In this document: one piece after another, positions 45,590 through 54,845 of the stretch
How the letters are laid out: each line of letters starts with the position of its first letter
How positions within the stretch are numbered: position 1 is the stretch's first letter
NCBI RefSeq assembly: GCF_030846775.1
Contig: NZ_CP132910.1
Location: forward strand, 1,832,001 to 1,896,000
Source of the DNA: Geothrix sp. 21YS21S-2
Lineage (GTDB): Bacteria > Acidobacteriota > Holophagae > Holophagales > Holophagaceae
Length of the DNA: 64,000 nt
Direction of reading: 5' to 3'
Translations under genes and position numbers: made by a program
Notes under the pieces: model-generated
What the model saw: only the letters and a program-made list of their open reading frames with translations
What the model was told of the DNA's origin: nothing
Databases searched by the model: none

Positions 45590-47589
45590 TGCGCCTCGTC
45601 ATCGCCAACCGGGGGGAGATCGCCCGCCGCATCCTGCGCGCGGGCCGCGCCCGGGGCTTCGAGGTGGCCGTGGTGTCCACCCCCGGCGACGCCGGCAGTC
45701 CCGTGCGCCGGGAGGCGGACGCGGTACTGGAGGTGGACAGCTTCCTCGACGGGGCCGCCATCGTCGAGGCCGCCCTGCGCTGGAGGGCCCGGCTCCTGCA
45801 TCCCGGCTACGGCTACCTGTCCGAGAACGCCGGTTTCGCGCGGGCCGTGGAGGAGGCCGGCATCGGCTTCGTGGGGCCCACTCCCGAGAACATGCTCGCC
45901 CTGGGCGGCAAGGAGTCCGCCAAGGCCGTCGCCAGGGCCTGCTCCGTGCCGGTGCTGGAGGCCCTCCTCTCCGGGGAGCTGGCCGCCCTCCCCCCCGCGG
46001 CCTGGCAGGACGCCCTCGCCGGGCGCGGCATCCTGGCGCCGTACCTGGTCAAGGCCAGCGGCGGCGGCGGCGGGCGCGGCATGCGTGTGGTGGAGGAGCC
46101 CGCGGGCCTTCCCGACGCGGTGCTCCGGGCCTCCAGGGAGGCCCTGGCGAGCTTCGGGGACGGCACCGTCTTCGTTGAGCGCCTGCTCCGGTCCCCCCGG
46201 CACCTGGAGATCCAGGTGTTCGGCGACGGCCGGGGCGGCGGGGTCTTCCTGGGGGAGCGGGAGTGCTCCCTGCAGCGGCGCCACCAGAAGGTGCTCGAGG
46301 AGGCCCCCAGCTCCGTGGCGGATCCCGCCCTCCGGGAGGCCATGGGCCGGGCCGCCCTGGCCCTGGTGCGGCATACCGCCTACCGCGGCGCGGGCACCGT
46401 GGAATTCCTCCTGGACGAGGCGGGCGCCTTCCACTTCCTCGAGATGAACACGCGCCTCCAGGTGGAGCACCCGGTCACCGAACTGGCCTACGGCGTGGAC
46501 CTGGTGCTCGCCCAGCTGGACCTGGCCATGGGCGGCTGGCCCGCGACCCTGGGCGATCCCGCCGTGTTCGCGGTGCCCGCGCCCACCGGCGTGGCCCTGG
46601 AGGCGCGGGTGCTCGCCGAGGACCCGCGCAACGGGTTCCTGCCCACCCCCGGCCCCCTCAGGGTCTACGTGGAGCCCTCGGGCCCGGGCGTCCGCGTGGA
46701 TTCGGGCGTGACCCAGGGCGGGCGCGTGGACGCGGGGTTCGACTCCATGATCGCCAAGCTCGTGGCGTGGGGGCCGGACCGGGCCTCGGCCGTGGCGCGC
46801 CTCGCCGCGGCCCTGGAGGACTTCACCGTCCTGGGGTGCACCACCAACCTCCCCTTCCTGCAGGCCGTGGCCCGTTCCGGGGACTTCCTGGCGGGGCGGG
46901 AATCCACGGGCTGGATCCAGGAGCACCTGGCGGACCTCAACGCGCCCCTCCTGCCCGCGGCGTGTCTCGCGTTCTTCCGCTCCACGGCGTTCCGGGAGGC
47001 CCTGTCCATGGCCTTCCGCGGCGCGGGCGCGGCCGCCCCGGGCCCCGCCGCGCGGTTCAAGGCCCAGGCCGGCTGCCCCGAGCTGCGCACCGGCGGCGCC
47101 CAGGAGAAGGAGGTCTTCCATCTGGAGGGCGGCCCCGTCCTCTTCACCCTGCGCGGGCCCGCCCTGCGCCGGATGCTGGACGGCCCCGTGGCCCCCGGGG
47201 AGCGGGGCCCCGGGCTGGCCCGGGCCCTGGCCGCCGCGGGCGAGACCGATCCCGCCCTGCCCTTCCGCGCCTGCCGCCTGGAGGGCGCCGGCATGGCCGT
47301 GGCCGTCTTCGGGGAGACCCTGGTGCTGGAGGACCCCTCCGCGGATCTGGCCCGGCCCCGCGTCCAGGCCGCGGCGGGAGGCGGCGTGAACGCCCCCATG
47401 GCCGGGAGGATCCTGGAGTGCCTCGTGGCCCGGGGGGACGAGGTGGAGCAGGGCCAGCTGATGTTCGTCCTGGAGTCCATGAAGATGCAGTTCGAGATCA
47501 CCGCGCCCCGGGCGGGCACGGTGGCCGAGGTTTGCGTGGAGGTGGGCCAGGCCCTGCAGGGTCCGGAGACGGTGGCCGTGCTGGCGTGA
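45589..47589 (+). CDS. Biotin carboxylase/biotin carrier (alpha) subunit of the acyl-CoA carboxylase
   Basis: 666 residues. The biotin carboxylase domain (1-445) starts RLVIANRGEIARRI, has the ATP-grasp glycine loop KASGGGGGRGMRVV and the EMNTRLQVEHPVTE signature. A linker domain follows, then the C-terminal biotinyl domain with Lys in ESMKMQFEI near residue 632. It makes carboxybiotin for the beta subunit four genes back. No HMG-CoA lyase, needed to finish leucine breakdown, lies in the window. Its stop abuts the convergent YdcF gene with no spare base. Confidence 0.93.
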   Translation: MRLVIANRGEIARRILRAGRARGFEVAVVSTPGDAGSPVRREADAVLEVDSFLDGAAIVEAALRWRARLLHPGYGYLSENAGFARAVEEAGIGFVGPTPENMLALGGKESAKAVARACSVPVLEALLSGELAALPPAAWQDALAGRGILAPYLVKASGGGGGRGMRVVEEPAGLPDAVLRASREALASFGDGTVFVERLLRSPRHLEIQVFGDGRGGGVFLGERECSLQRRHQKVLEEAPSSVADPALREAMGRAALALVRHTAYRGAGTVEFLLDEAGAFHFLEMNTRLQVEHPVTELAYGVDLVLAQLDLAMGGWPATLGDPAVFAVPAPTGVALEARVLAEDPRNGFLPTPGPLRVYVEPSGPGVRVDSGVTQGGRVDAGFDSMIAKLVAWGPDRASAVARLAAALEDFTVLGCTTNLPFLQAVARSGDFLAGRESTGWIQEHLADLNAPLLPAACLAFFRSTAFREALSMAFRGAGAAAPGPAARFKAQAGCPELRTGGAQEKEVFHLEGGPVLFTLRGPALRRMLDGPVAPGERGPGLARALAAAGETDPALPFRACRLEGAGMAVAVFGETLVLEDPSADLARPRVQAAAGGGVNAPMAGRILECLVARGDEVEQGQLMFVLESMKMQFEITAPRAGTVAEVCVEVGQALQGPETVAVLA

Positions 47590-48348
47590 CTATTTGCCCA
47601 GCCGCCGGCCCAGGTACTCCCAGGTCGCGCGCGAGACCAGATGGAACCCCTCCCCCGTGGGCACCAGCCGCTGGGGCTGGAAGGGGTGGCGCCTGCCGTG
47701 CCAGTCGGCCCCCACGGGGGTGAAGGCGAGCCCGGCCTTCTCCGCCAGGCGCAGGGCCCTGGGCAGATGGCTGGCGGAGCTGACGAGGGCCAGGCGCTTC
47801 CAGTGTCTGGCGTCCTGGAGCCTCCGGTAGGCGGCGATCTCCTCGCGCGTGTTCAGGCAGGGCTCCGGCACCGTCACGATGGCCCCGTCGGGAACGCCCA
47901 GGTCCAGCCAGATGGCGCGGGTCTCCTGCCCCAGGTCGCGGGCTCCGGTCATCACGTCCAGGCCGGCGCCGCTGGCCACGAGGAGATGGGCCTTCCCTGC
48001 GTGCCACAGGCGCGCGGCGGTGACGATCCGGTCCCCCGCCTCGCCCAGGATGGGCCGGCCCGCGGGATCCAGTTCCGTGCCGCCGCCCAGCACGCACACG
48101 GCGTCGAAGGGGTCGAGGCGGCCGGTCTCCAGGAGGGGGACGGTGCGCTCCAGGCCCGCCATGAGGGCCGTCCCCACGTAGAAATTGCCCGCGACGGCGT
48201 ACAGGATCCACACGAACAGGACCAGGATCCCCGCGAGCCACTGCCTCCGGCGCAGGAGGAGGTACGCGACGCCAAGGGTGAAAACCCAGAGGAGCCCCGC
48301 GGGCATGACCAGCGCCCCCACGGCCTTGGCCAGATCGAAGAACGTCAT
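47590..48348 (-). CDS. YdcF-like membrane protein (DUF218)
   Basis: 252 residues. Two N-terminal membrane helices (about 8-60) are followed by a DUF218 domain (about 80-235), with VLGGGTE, GDRIVTAARLW, VASGAG, EPCLNTREE and VSSASHLPRA. This is the SanA/YdcF/ElyC group, linked to envelope integrity and lipid carrier cycling in E. coli. The exact reaction is unproven. Its start abuts the stop of the DUF799 lipoprotein gene, so it is probably the last gene of that operon. Confidence 0.88.
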   Translation of the reverse strand: MTFFDLAKAVGALVMPAGLLWVFTLGVAYLLLRRRQWLAGILVLFVWILYAVAGNFYVGTALMAGLERTVPLLETGRLDPFDAVCVLGGGTELDPAGRPILGEAGDRIVTAARLWHAGKAHLLVASGAGLDVMTGARDLGQETRAIWLDLGVPDGAIVTVPEPCLNTREEIAAYRRLQDARHWKRLALVSSASHLPRALRLAEKAGLAFTPVGADWHGRRHPFQPQRLVPTGEGFHLVSRATWEYLGRRLGK

Positions 48349-49011
48349 CTAGTATTCCCCCTTGTCGTTGCCGTGCCGCGGGGAATGGGGCCCCGCGGGC
48401 AGGCCCTGGTGCAGCGTCCGGAAGGCCTTCTGGTTCGCGGTGCGGGCCAGGGGCATGAAGTCGGGGGCGGCCTTGGTGAGCGAGGCGGTGACGGCCATGG
48501 CGACCAGGTCCGCAACGGCATTGCCGCTGGAGTTGTGGCTGGGGACGTAGGTCCAGGCCTGGTGGGTCTTCCAGAGCTCCTCGCCGGTTCTTCCGCTCCG
48601 GAGGACATAGTCGAAGTCCACTTCGACGCTGGTGGCGAGCACGGCGTACTTCGCATCCCACTTGTTGATGGTCACGTAGAGGACGGCATCGGCCCCGAAG
48701 AGCTCGCCCAGCCTCCGGGGATCCGCCCGGTGGACCATGCCCGCGTCGCCGAGGCCGTCGTCCTCCATGAGCCGCTTGACCAGGTAGACCGGAAAGACGT
48801 AGTAGCCGCGGCTGGCCAGGGGCACGGTGAGCGTCGAAAGGAAGAGGTCGGCGGCCGTGACGTCCACGCTGCGGTTGACCACCGGCACCACGAGGATGGA
48901 CGCGGGGTCCTCCCCGCGCAGCCTTGTGTAGTCCTTGACGGGGGCGGCGGCGGGCGGCACGCATCCCGCGAGGAGGGCCAGGAGGGGAAGGAGGGTGGCG
49001 AGCCGCTTCAT
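48349..49011 (-). CDS. DUF799 (GNA1162-type) lipoprotein
   Basis: 220 residues with a signal peptide and lipobox (LALLAGC, Cys near residue 17). The body matches DUF799/GNA1162: ILVVPVVNRSVDVTAADLFLSTL, then a DADAVLYVTI-like strand (GADAVLYVTINKWD). Neisserial GNA1162 is an outer-membrane lipoprotein with a TolB-like N-terminal fold. Proteins of this type are usually encoded with DUF4810 and CsgG-like lipoproteins, as here. It overlaps the DUF4810 gene by four bases. Confidence 0.85.
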   Translation of the reverse strand: MKRLATLLPLLALLAGCVPPAAAPVKDYTRLRGEDPASILVVPVVNRSVDVTAADLFLSTLTVPLASRGYYVFPVYLVKRLMEDDGLGDAGMVHRADPRRLGELFGADAVLYVTINKWDAKYAVLATSVEVDFDYVLRSGRTGEELWKTHQAWTYVPSHNSSGNAVADLVAMAVTASLTKAAPDFMPLARTANQKAFRTLHQGLPAGPHSPRHGNDKGEY

Positions 49012-49373
49012 GACGGATCCTTCGTGGGTTCCGCCGGAGGCGGGGCGCAGGCGCGGATCATGCGGTCCATGAGCAGGGTCGCTTCCGGCCACCGGGTCTT
49101 CTCCTTCGTGAAGTACTCCGCGGCCTCCGCCTTCCTGCCGGACAGGAGGAGGATGTAGCCGTACTCGGCGTAGATGCCCGGGGGCACCCGGGTCCCGTCG
49201 GGATTCCGTTCGATCGTCCTGCGCAGGGAGGCCCCGTACGCCTCCAGGCCGCCGGGATTCCCCATGAGCCGGTGGAGATGGTCCTCGTACCCGCCCCAAT
49301 CGAAGCCGGGGCGGGTGGCGGGGACGGCGCAGCCCAGCGCGAGCGCCAGGGCCAGGGGCGGCCATTTCCTCAT
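49008..49373 (-). CDS. DUF4810 lipoprotein
   Basis: 121 residues with a lipobox (ALALGC, Cys near residue 15). The short helical body begins FDWGGYEDHLHRLMGNPG and includes PPGIYAEYGYILLLSGRKAEAAEYF, a TPR-like pair. Function unknown. It overlaps both neighbours by four bases (ATGA), placing it inside the CsgG operon. Confidence 0.83.
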   Translation of the reverse strand: MRKWPPLALALALGCAVPATRPGFDWGGYEDHLHRLMGNPGGLEAYGASLRRTIERNPDGTRVPPGIYAEYGYILLLSGRKAEAAEYFTKEKTRWPEATLLMDRMIRACAPPPAEPTKDPS

Positions 49374-49666
49374 CTGACGACCAGGGTCCTCTGCTCCCCG
49401 CCGCCCAGGAACACCTTCTCGGACATCAGCAGATCGTCACCGAGCCTGACTTCGATCACGTGCGTGCCGGGTTCCACCCGGAGCACGCCGGGGTCGCCGG
49501 CATAGGCTTCGGCGCTGCCCATGGGCCTGCCGTCCAGGAACAGGACCGCCCCCTTGGGCGCGCCCTGGAGGAGGATCCTGGGGCGGTCGTCCACGGCGCG
49601 GGTGACGGTGACCGGGTCGGCGCAGCAGAGCAGGAGCAGGGGCAGGGCCAGGGCGGCGGTTCTCAT
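49370..49666 (-). CDS. Small PEGA-like lipoprotein
   Basis: 98 residues with a lipobox (LLLLC, Cys near residue 14 or 15). The mature part (about 28-98) looks like a single PEGA-type beta domain: a strand ending in GAVLFLDGRPMGSA, then LRVEPGTHVIEVR. PEGA domains are surface or carbohydrate-associated and of unclear role. This gene is inserted between the CsgG and DUF4810 genes, which are more usually adjacent, with four-base overlaps on both sides. Confidence 0.68.
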   Translation of the reverse strand: MRTAALALPLLLLCCADPVTVTRAVDDRPRILLQGAPKGAVLFLDGRPMGSAEAYAGDPGVLRVEPGTHVIEVRLGDDLLMSEKVFLGGGEQRTLVVR

Positions 49667-50607
49667 TTGCGGGTCTCCTTGGCGTCGGTGACGTACAGGG
49701 TGCCGGCAGCCGGGATGGAGCCGTCCACCACTTCGCAGACGGCGCCTTCGCTGGCCTCGGAGTCCCCGAACAGGGAGACCACCTTGAGGCCCGCCACGCG
49801 GGTGCCGGGGAGGGTGATCTCGAAGCCGGTCTGCTGGCTCTTGACCTTGGGTCCCTGGAGCATCACGGCGAGCGAGTCGCCCACCTTGAGGCCCTGGCGC
49901 TCGCCCCCTGATACGTAGGCCCGGGAGCCTTCCACCTTCAGGATGTCGCTGGTCCAGGGACGGTCCCCGAGGCTCCTGACGATGGTGTTCATCAGGTCGG
50001 ACACCGCGGCGCCTATGGCGCGGTCGTTGAGCGTCGCGTCGTAGTCCGCCCTGCTGCCGTAGCCGGCGATGCTGCCGGTCTCGGTGTTGGCCTCCCCCGT
50101 GCCCGTGGCGGTGAAGAAGGCCTGGCCGGTGCGCACGTCCAGGAGCCGGACTTCCACCTTGGCCCGGGCCACCTGGTTCCGGGTCGCGCTCAGGAAACCC
50201 ACCTTGCCCGAGTCGCTCCGCCCGAATTCCGTGACGGCCCCCACCAGGAGGGTGTCCACGCCCACCAGGTTCTCCTGGCCGGAGAGGTGCTGCTCCTTGC
50301 GGACCTTCTGCAGGTCGGGCCGCTCGAAGACCAGGAACTGGCCGGAGGCGATGAGGCGGTTGGAGACCATGTCCGAAGCCTGCTTGCCCAGGGGATCATC
50401 GTTCTGGTCGACCAGGAGCGATTTCCCGTACCGGGTCTCGTTGGTGAAACGCGCCACGGCGATCTTCCGGCGCAGCACCTTCCCGGCCTGGGGCGGCACG
50501 GCCTGGGGCACCGGGGCGGGAGCCTGCACCGGCTCGTACCTCGGCGTGGAGACGGTGGCGCAGCCCGCGAGGAGCAGGAGCGCGGCCAGGGTCGTGGGAG
50601 TCTTCAT
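49663..50607 (-). CDS. CsgG/HfaB family lipoprotein
   Basis: 314 residues with lipobox LLLLAGC. The CsgG domain (about 45-230) includes KIAVARFTNETRYGKSLL, the DMVSNRLIASGQFLVFERPD segment and DTLLVGAVTEFG. CsgG proteins form outer-membrane secretion pores for curli, or with HfaB anchor holdfast; no curli-like subunit gene is visible here. ATG 50607 uses GAGGTGA as ribosome site; an in-frame GTG at 50616 overlaps that site and is unlikely. First gene of a four-lipoprotein operon. Confidence 0.87.
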   Translation of the reverse strand: MKTPTTLAALLLLAGCATVSTPRYEPVQAPAPVPQAVPPQAGKVLRRKIAVARFTNETRYGKSLLVDQNDDPLGKQASDMVSNRLIASGQFLVFERPDLQKVRKEQHLSGQENLVGVDTLLVGAVTEFGRSDSGKVGFLSATRNQVARAKVEVRLLDVRTGQAFFTATGTGEANTETGSIAGYGSRADYDATLNDRAIGAAVSDLMNTIVRSLGDRPWTSDILKVEGSRAYVSGGERQGLKVGDSLAVMLQGPKVKSQQTGFEITLPGTRVAGLKVVSLFGDSEASEGAVCEVVDGSIPAAGTLYVTDAKETRK

Positions 50608-50619
50608 GTTCTTCACCTC

Positions 50620-51912
50620 TCAATGTTCCCTGTGGACGGGCGTGCCGGTCGCCAGGAGGCGGTCGAGGTACCTGGACTTCATCTGCCGGCTGGCCATGAC
50701 CTGCCTGATGGGCGGCAGCCTCAGGATCACCCCCAGGATGGCAGCCATGGCGCGATGGTTCCAATGGGCCTGGTTGTCGAAGATGAGATTCTGAAGTTTG
50801 CCCCGTTCGATGGCCATGAGCACGGCGCGGTGGGCCGTGGTGACCGGCGTGATCACCCGGGCCGCGCGGGGCTCGAGCACCAGGGAGCCCTTGGCGCAGG
50901 TGCGCACGCAGACCCCGCACCCCAGGCACAGGTCCGCGTCCAGGCGCGCCTTCATGCGCCGGGGCCTCGCGGGGTCGCCCGCGGACACCAGGCCCATGGC
51001 CTCCACCGGGCACGCCGCCACGCACTTGCCGCACCCGTCGCAGGCCTCCTGGGCCACCCGGGGCAGGAAGTTGGTGGTGGCCACCGGGTTGAGGTTGGCG
51101 AACCGCTTGGCCGCGAGCATCGCCTCGCAGCAGCAGCCGCAGCAGTTGCAGATGAAGGCCACCCGCTCCCGGACGTTCTCGCCGAACTGAACCAGGTTGT
51201 GGTCCCGGGCCTGGTCCAGGAGGTCCAGGCCCTCGCTCGCGTCCACCCTGCGCGCGATGCCGTGCTTGATGAGGCTCTGGGCCGTGGTGCTGAAGGTCAT
51301 GCAGATGTCCATGGGCGCCTTGCACGCCCTGCCGAGGTGCTCCATCTTGTGCCGGCAGTAGCAGGTGCCCACGCCCATGTGGGTGGCGGTGCGGATCACC
51401 TCGCCGGCCCTCTCGTAGTCGAGAACCTGCAGCTGGCGGTCCGGCAGGGCCCTCTCGTTCACGAAGACCCGCCCCAGCTGGGTCTCCCCGCCCGCGAAGA
51501 GGGCCTTGACGAAGTCCTCCTCCACGTTCAGGTACTGGTGGAAGAGCTCCGCCAGGAGCTTCTGGTCGTAGCCGTTGCCCACCCGCATCATGGAGAACTC
51601 GAAAAAGCCCGCCATGGGCGGAGGCAGCACGAACAGCTGCTCCCCCCGGATCTCCATGTCCAGGAGCATGCCCCGCGAGGCCAGCGCCTCCAGGGTCTTC
51701 CTCGCTTCCAGGACCGGCTTCTTCCACACCTTCCCCGCGGCCTCGGCCGTGAAGGGCCTGATGGGCAGGAGCGCCACCAGTCCGGCCTCCTCCGGCGTGA
51801 AGAGCACCTCCAGGATCCGGAAGAGCAGGTCCCCCGGGGGAGCGCCCTGGGGGAACCGGTTGAGACGTTCCGAGAGGGTCGTGTAGCTTTCCTTGAGGGT
51901 CAGGTGGGACAT
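50620..51912 (-). CDS. 4Fe-4S dicluster ferredoxin-domain protein
   Basis: 430 residues. An N-terminal winged-helix-like region (about 20-110) is followed by a middle Cys-rich part (GTCYCRHKMEHLGRACKA; CNCCGCCCEAML) and a bacterial ferredoxin pair (about 285-345), CDGCGKCVAACPVEAM and CLGCGVCVRTCAKGS. Probably a cytoplasmic electron-transfer or redox-sensing protein. Similar proteins are common in anaerobes and usually annotated only as ferredoxin-domain proteins. It lies 12 bases upstream of the CsgG gene and may be cotranscribed. Partner unknown. Confidence 0.85.
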   Translation of the reverse strand: MSHLTLKESYTTLSERLNRFPQGAPPGDLLFRILEVLFTPEEAGLVALLPIRPFTAEAAGKVWKKPVLEARKTLEALASRGMLLDMEIRGEQLFVLPPPMAGFFEFSMMRVGNGYDQKLLAELFHQYLNVEEDFVKALFAGGETQLGRVFVNERALPDRQLQVLDYERAGEVIRTATHMGVGTCYCRHKMEHLGRACKAPMDICMTFSTTAQSLIKHGIARRVDASEGLDLLDQARDHNLVQFGENVRERVAFICNCCGCCCEAMLAAKRFANLNPVATTNFLPRVAQEACDGCGKCVAACPVEAMGLVSAGDPARPRRMKARLDADLCLGCGVCVRTCAKGSLVLEPRAARVITPVTTAHRAVLMAIERGKLQNLIFDNQAHWNHRAMAAILGVILRLPPIRQVMASRQMKSRYLDRLLATGTPVHREH

Positions 51913-51986
51913 GGCGGGCCTGCGGGTGGGATGATCAGAGCATGGGGCAGGTTCGCCCCGGGGTCAATGCAGCCAAGGGGAACCAC

Positions 51987-52781
51987 ATGAAAATAGAATC
52001 ATTTACATTTCCTGGCGTGGATTTTCGACTGACGGCCGCGCTCACCCGCGCAGCGGCCCCGGGCCACGTGGTGGTCCTCGCGCACGGCTTCAAGGGGTTC
52101 ATGGACTGGGGCTGCTGGCCCTGGGTGGCGGAACGTTTCGCCAAGGCAGGCGTCTCGTGCCTCCGGTTCAATTTCAGCCACAACGGCATCGGCGGGGATC
52201 CCCAGGCCTTCACCGAGCTGGAGCGCTTCCAGGCCAACACCTTCACCCGGGAGGTGGGGGAGCTGCGCGCGGCGGTCCGCGCCGCCGGGGACCTCCCCGG
52301 CACGGAGCGCGTCTCCCTCCTGGGCCACAGCCGCGGCGGCGCCATCGCGCTGCTCGCCTCGGAGGGGGTGTCCAGCGTCGTGACCTGGGCGTCCCTGGCG
52401 GGGCTGGAGGACCTCCACGGGTTCCGCGGCCAGGAGGAGGCCTGGCGCCGGGACGGCTTCGTGGAGGCGCGCAACGCCCGCACCGGCCAGGTCATGCGCC
52501 TGGGGGCGGCCCTCCTGGAGGACTGGGAGGCCCACCGGAAGGAGCTGGACGTGGAGGCCGCCCTGGCGCGCTTCGTGGCCGGAGGCGGCAGGGCCACGGC
52601 CATCCACGGCAGCGCAGACCCCGCCGTGCCCCTGGCCCATGCCCGCCGCCTCGAGAAGGCCGGGGCGCGCCTGGTGGTCGTGGAGGGCGCCGACCATACC
52701 TTCGGCTCCACGCACCCGTTCCAGGCCGAACCCCCCGCGGCCCTGCGGAGGGCCATGGAGGCGACGCTGGCTAGCTTGTGA
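51987..52781 (+). CDS. Alpha/beta hydrolase
   Basis: 264 residues. The catalytic triad is readable: nucleophile Ser in LGHSRGGAIALL, Asp in HGSADPAVPL and His in GADHTFGSTHP. HGFKGFMDW near the start supplies the oxyanion region. It resembles serine-aminopeptidase-like (S33) or dienelactone-type hydrolases; the substrate cannot be told. ATG 51987 follows AAGGGGA. The last 11 bases overlap the convergent hybrid kinase gene. Confidence 0.85.
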   Translation: MKIESFTFPGVDFRLTAALTRAAAPGHVVVLAHGFKGFMDWGCWPWVAERFAKAGVSCLRFNFSHNGIGGDPQAFTELERFQANTFTREVGELRAAVRAAGDLPGTERVSLLGHSRGGAIALLASEGVSSVVTWASLAGLEDLHGFRGQEEAWRRDGFVEARNARTGQVMRLGAALLEDWEAHRKELDVEAALARFVAGGGRATAIHGSADPAVPLAHARRLEKAGARLVVVEGADHTFGSTHPFQAEPPAALRRAMEATLASL

Positions 52782-54735
52782 CCTTCACCAGGAGCTCCTG
52801 CAGCTCCCGCTTGCCGAAGGGCTTGGGCAGCATGGCGACCCCGGCGTGCGCCTTGGCCAGGTCCAGGGAGGCCTGATCGGCCCGCCCCGTGGCCAGCAGC
52901 ACCGGCAGGCCGGGGCACAGGGCGCGCAGGGCCGGGAGGGTGCCCTTCCCGCCCAGGCCGGGCATGTTCACGTCCAGGATCACCGCATCCGGCCTGAACC
53001 CGGCTTCCAGCATCGCCAGGGCCTCCTCCCCCCGGAAGGCCAGGGTCGGGCTGTGCCCCAGCGCTTCCAGGACCGCCTGCAGCGTCTCCCGGATCAGCTC
53101 GTCGTCGTCCACCACGAGCACGCTCAGGGCCCGGCCGGGGGCCTTGGGGAGCGAAGCCGGAACGTCCTGGGTCCGCGCCTCGCCGCTGCGCACGGGGAAC
53201 CACAGGCCCACCCACGTGCCGCGGCCCGGCTCGCTCCGGATCTCCATGCGCCCCTGGTGGGCCTTTATGGTGCTGTAGACCATGGAGAGCCCGAGCCCGG
53301 TGCCCTTGCCCAGGGCCTTGGTGGTGAAGAAGGGATCCATGGCCCGTTCCAGAACGTCCGGGGGCATGCCGCAGCCCGAATCCTCCACCGAGGCCTGGAC
53401 CCAGCCCGCCCCCTCCCGCCGGGTGCGGAGGGTGAGGGTGCCCCCCTCCGGCATGGCGTCCACCGCGTTCACGCAGAGGTTCATGAAGACGTGGGTCAGG
53501 GCGCCGGGGTCGCCCATGATCGCAGGCAGGCCCGCCTCCAGTTCCAGTTCAAGCCGCACCCGGGCCAGGGTGGTGCGCTCGAGGAGATGGACCTCCTCCC
53601 GCAGGAGGGCGTTCAGGTCCAGTTCGCGCTCCTCGGCGGGATTCTGGCGCGCGAAGTTGAGGAGGCTCTTGAGGGTCTTCCCCCCCCGCTGGGCGGCCTT
53701 GGTGATGGTCGCGAAGGCCCGGTGGGCCGGGGAGTCCGGGGGCTGCAGCTCCAGGTGGGCCGTGGCCATGCCCAGGATGGCGCCCAGCACGTTGTTGAGA
53801 TCGTGGGCCACGCCGCCCGCCAGGCTGCCCAGGCTCTCCATCTTCTGGGCGTGCTGCAGCTGGGCGTTCAGGGTCCGCCGTTCTTCCTCGGCGCGCCGGG
53901 CCTCGGTGATGTCGCGGACCATGCCGATCACCCCGATGATCCTTCCCTGGGCGTTCCGGAGGGCGCTGCTGCTGTCCGAGGCCCACCCGGATCCCGCGGC
54001 CGTGCGGTAGGGGAACTCCACCGCGTCCACGGATTCGCCCCGCAGGGCCGCCTCCAGCCTCGGGAGCACCCCCGCTTCCTCCAGCCAGGGGAACACCTCC
54101 CAGGGGTGCCTGCCGATGACCTCGGCCGCGGGCACGCCGGAGATCCGTTCCATGAACGGGTTGAAGACCTGGTAGGCCAGGTCGAGGCCGTAGACGATGA
54201 TCCCCTCCTGCGTGCTGCGGATGATCTGCTCGTTGAACTCGTGAGCCTCGGCCAGCGCCTCCTCGGCGAGCCTGCGTTCCGTGACGTCCTGGATGGTCCC
54301 GATCATCGTGAGGGGCGTGCCGTCCGCGGCGAAGGTCACCTCGCCCAGGCCGTTGAGCCAGCGCACCTCCCCGTCGCTCTTCCGGATCACCCGGTACTCC
54401 CTGGAGAAGGGCTGTCGCTGGCCGATCACGTCCTCCGCCAGGTGGCGGTTCATAATCTCCTTGTCGGCGGGGTGCACGATTTCCAGCCAACCCTCGACGG
54501 TCCGGGGGTAGTCCGGGCCGATCCCGAAGATCGAATCCAGCACTTCCGAGGACAGCCATGTGCCCTTCTGGATGTCCATCTTGTAGGACCCGATCTTGGC
54601 GGCCCGCTGGGACTCCCTGAAGAAGAACTCGCTCTCGCGGAGGGAATCCAGGAGTGCGTCCCGGGGCAGCTCCGGCCCGGCGCCGGAAGGCGGCGGAACC
54701 TGGGATGGGACGTCTGGCGGCTGGAGGGGGTCCAT
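52771..54735 (-). CDS. Soluble PAS-PAS hybrid histidine kinase with receiver domain
   Basis: 654 residues without membrane segments. Domains: PAS/PAC 1 (about 35-155), PAS 2 (about 160-285), HisKA (about 295-365, acceptor His in AGGVAHDLNNVLGAIL), HATPase (about 395-510, with NAVDAMPEGG and GTGLGLSMVYSTIK), and receiver (about 530-650, Asp in VILDVNMPGLGG). It senses a cytoplasmic signal, and the attached receiver suggests a phosphorelay through a separate Hpt or output protein. No partner is adjacent. The start at ATG 54735 has only a weak ribosome site. Confidence 0.93.
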   Translation of the reverse strand: MDPLQPPDVPSQVPPPSGAGPELPRDALLDSLRESEFFFRESQRAAKIGSYKMDIQKGTWLSSEVLDSIFGIGPDYPRTVEGWLEIVHPADKEIMNRHLAEDVIGQRQPFSREYRVIRKSDGEVRWLNGLGEVTFAADGTPLTMIGTIQDVTERRLAEEALAEAHEFNEQIIRSTQEGIIVYGLDLAYQVFNPFMERISGVPAAEVIGRHPWEVFPWLEEAGVLPRLEAALRGESVDAVEFPYRTAAGSGWASDSSSALRNAQGRIIGVIGMVRDITEARRAEEERRTLNAQLQHAQKMESLGSLAGGVAHDLNNVLGAILGMATAHLELQPPDSPAHRAFATITKAAQRGGKTLKSLLNFARQNPAEERELDLNALLREEVHLLERTTLARVRLELELEAGLPAIMGDPGALTHVFMNLCVNAVDAMPEGGTLTLRTRREGAGWVQASVEDSGCGMPPDVLERAMDPFFTTKALGKGTGLGLSMVYSTIKAHQGRMEIRSEPGRGTWVGLWFPVRSGEARTQDVPASLPKAPGRALSVLVVDDDELIRETLQAVLEALGHSPTLAFRGEEALAMLEAGFRPDAVILDVNMPGLGGKGTLPALRALCPGLPVLLATGRADQASLDLAKAHAGVAMLPKPFGKRELQELLVKVTS

Positions 54736-54845
54736 GGTCCACGGGTCTCGGGAATTGCTGGGGCGGGGGGGGAAGTGAAGTGATCATATCCGCCTTTGGC
54801 TCCGCCGGCGGTCAGGATGGGCCGGAAGAAATTCCGGCAAAGCGG

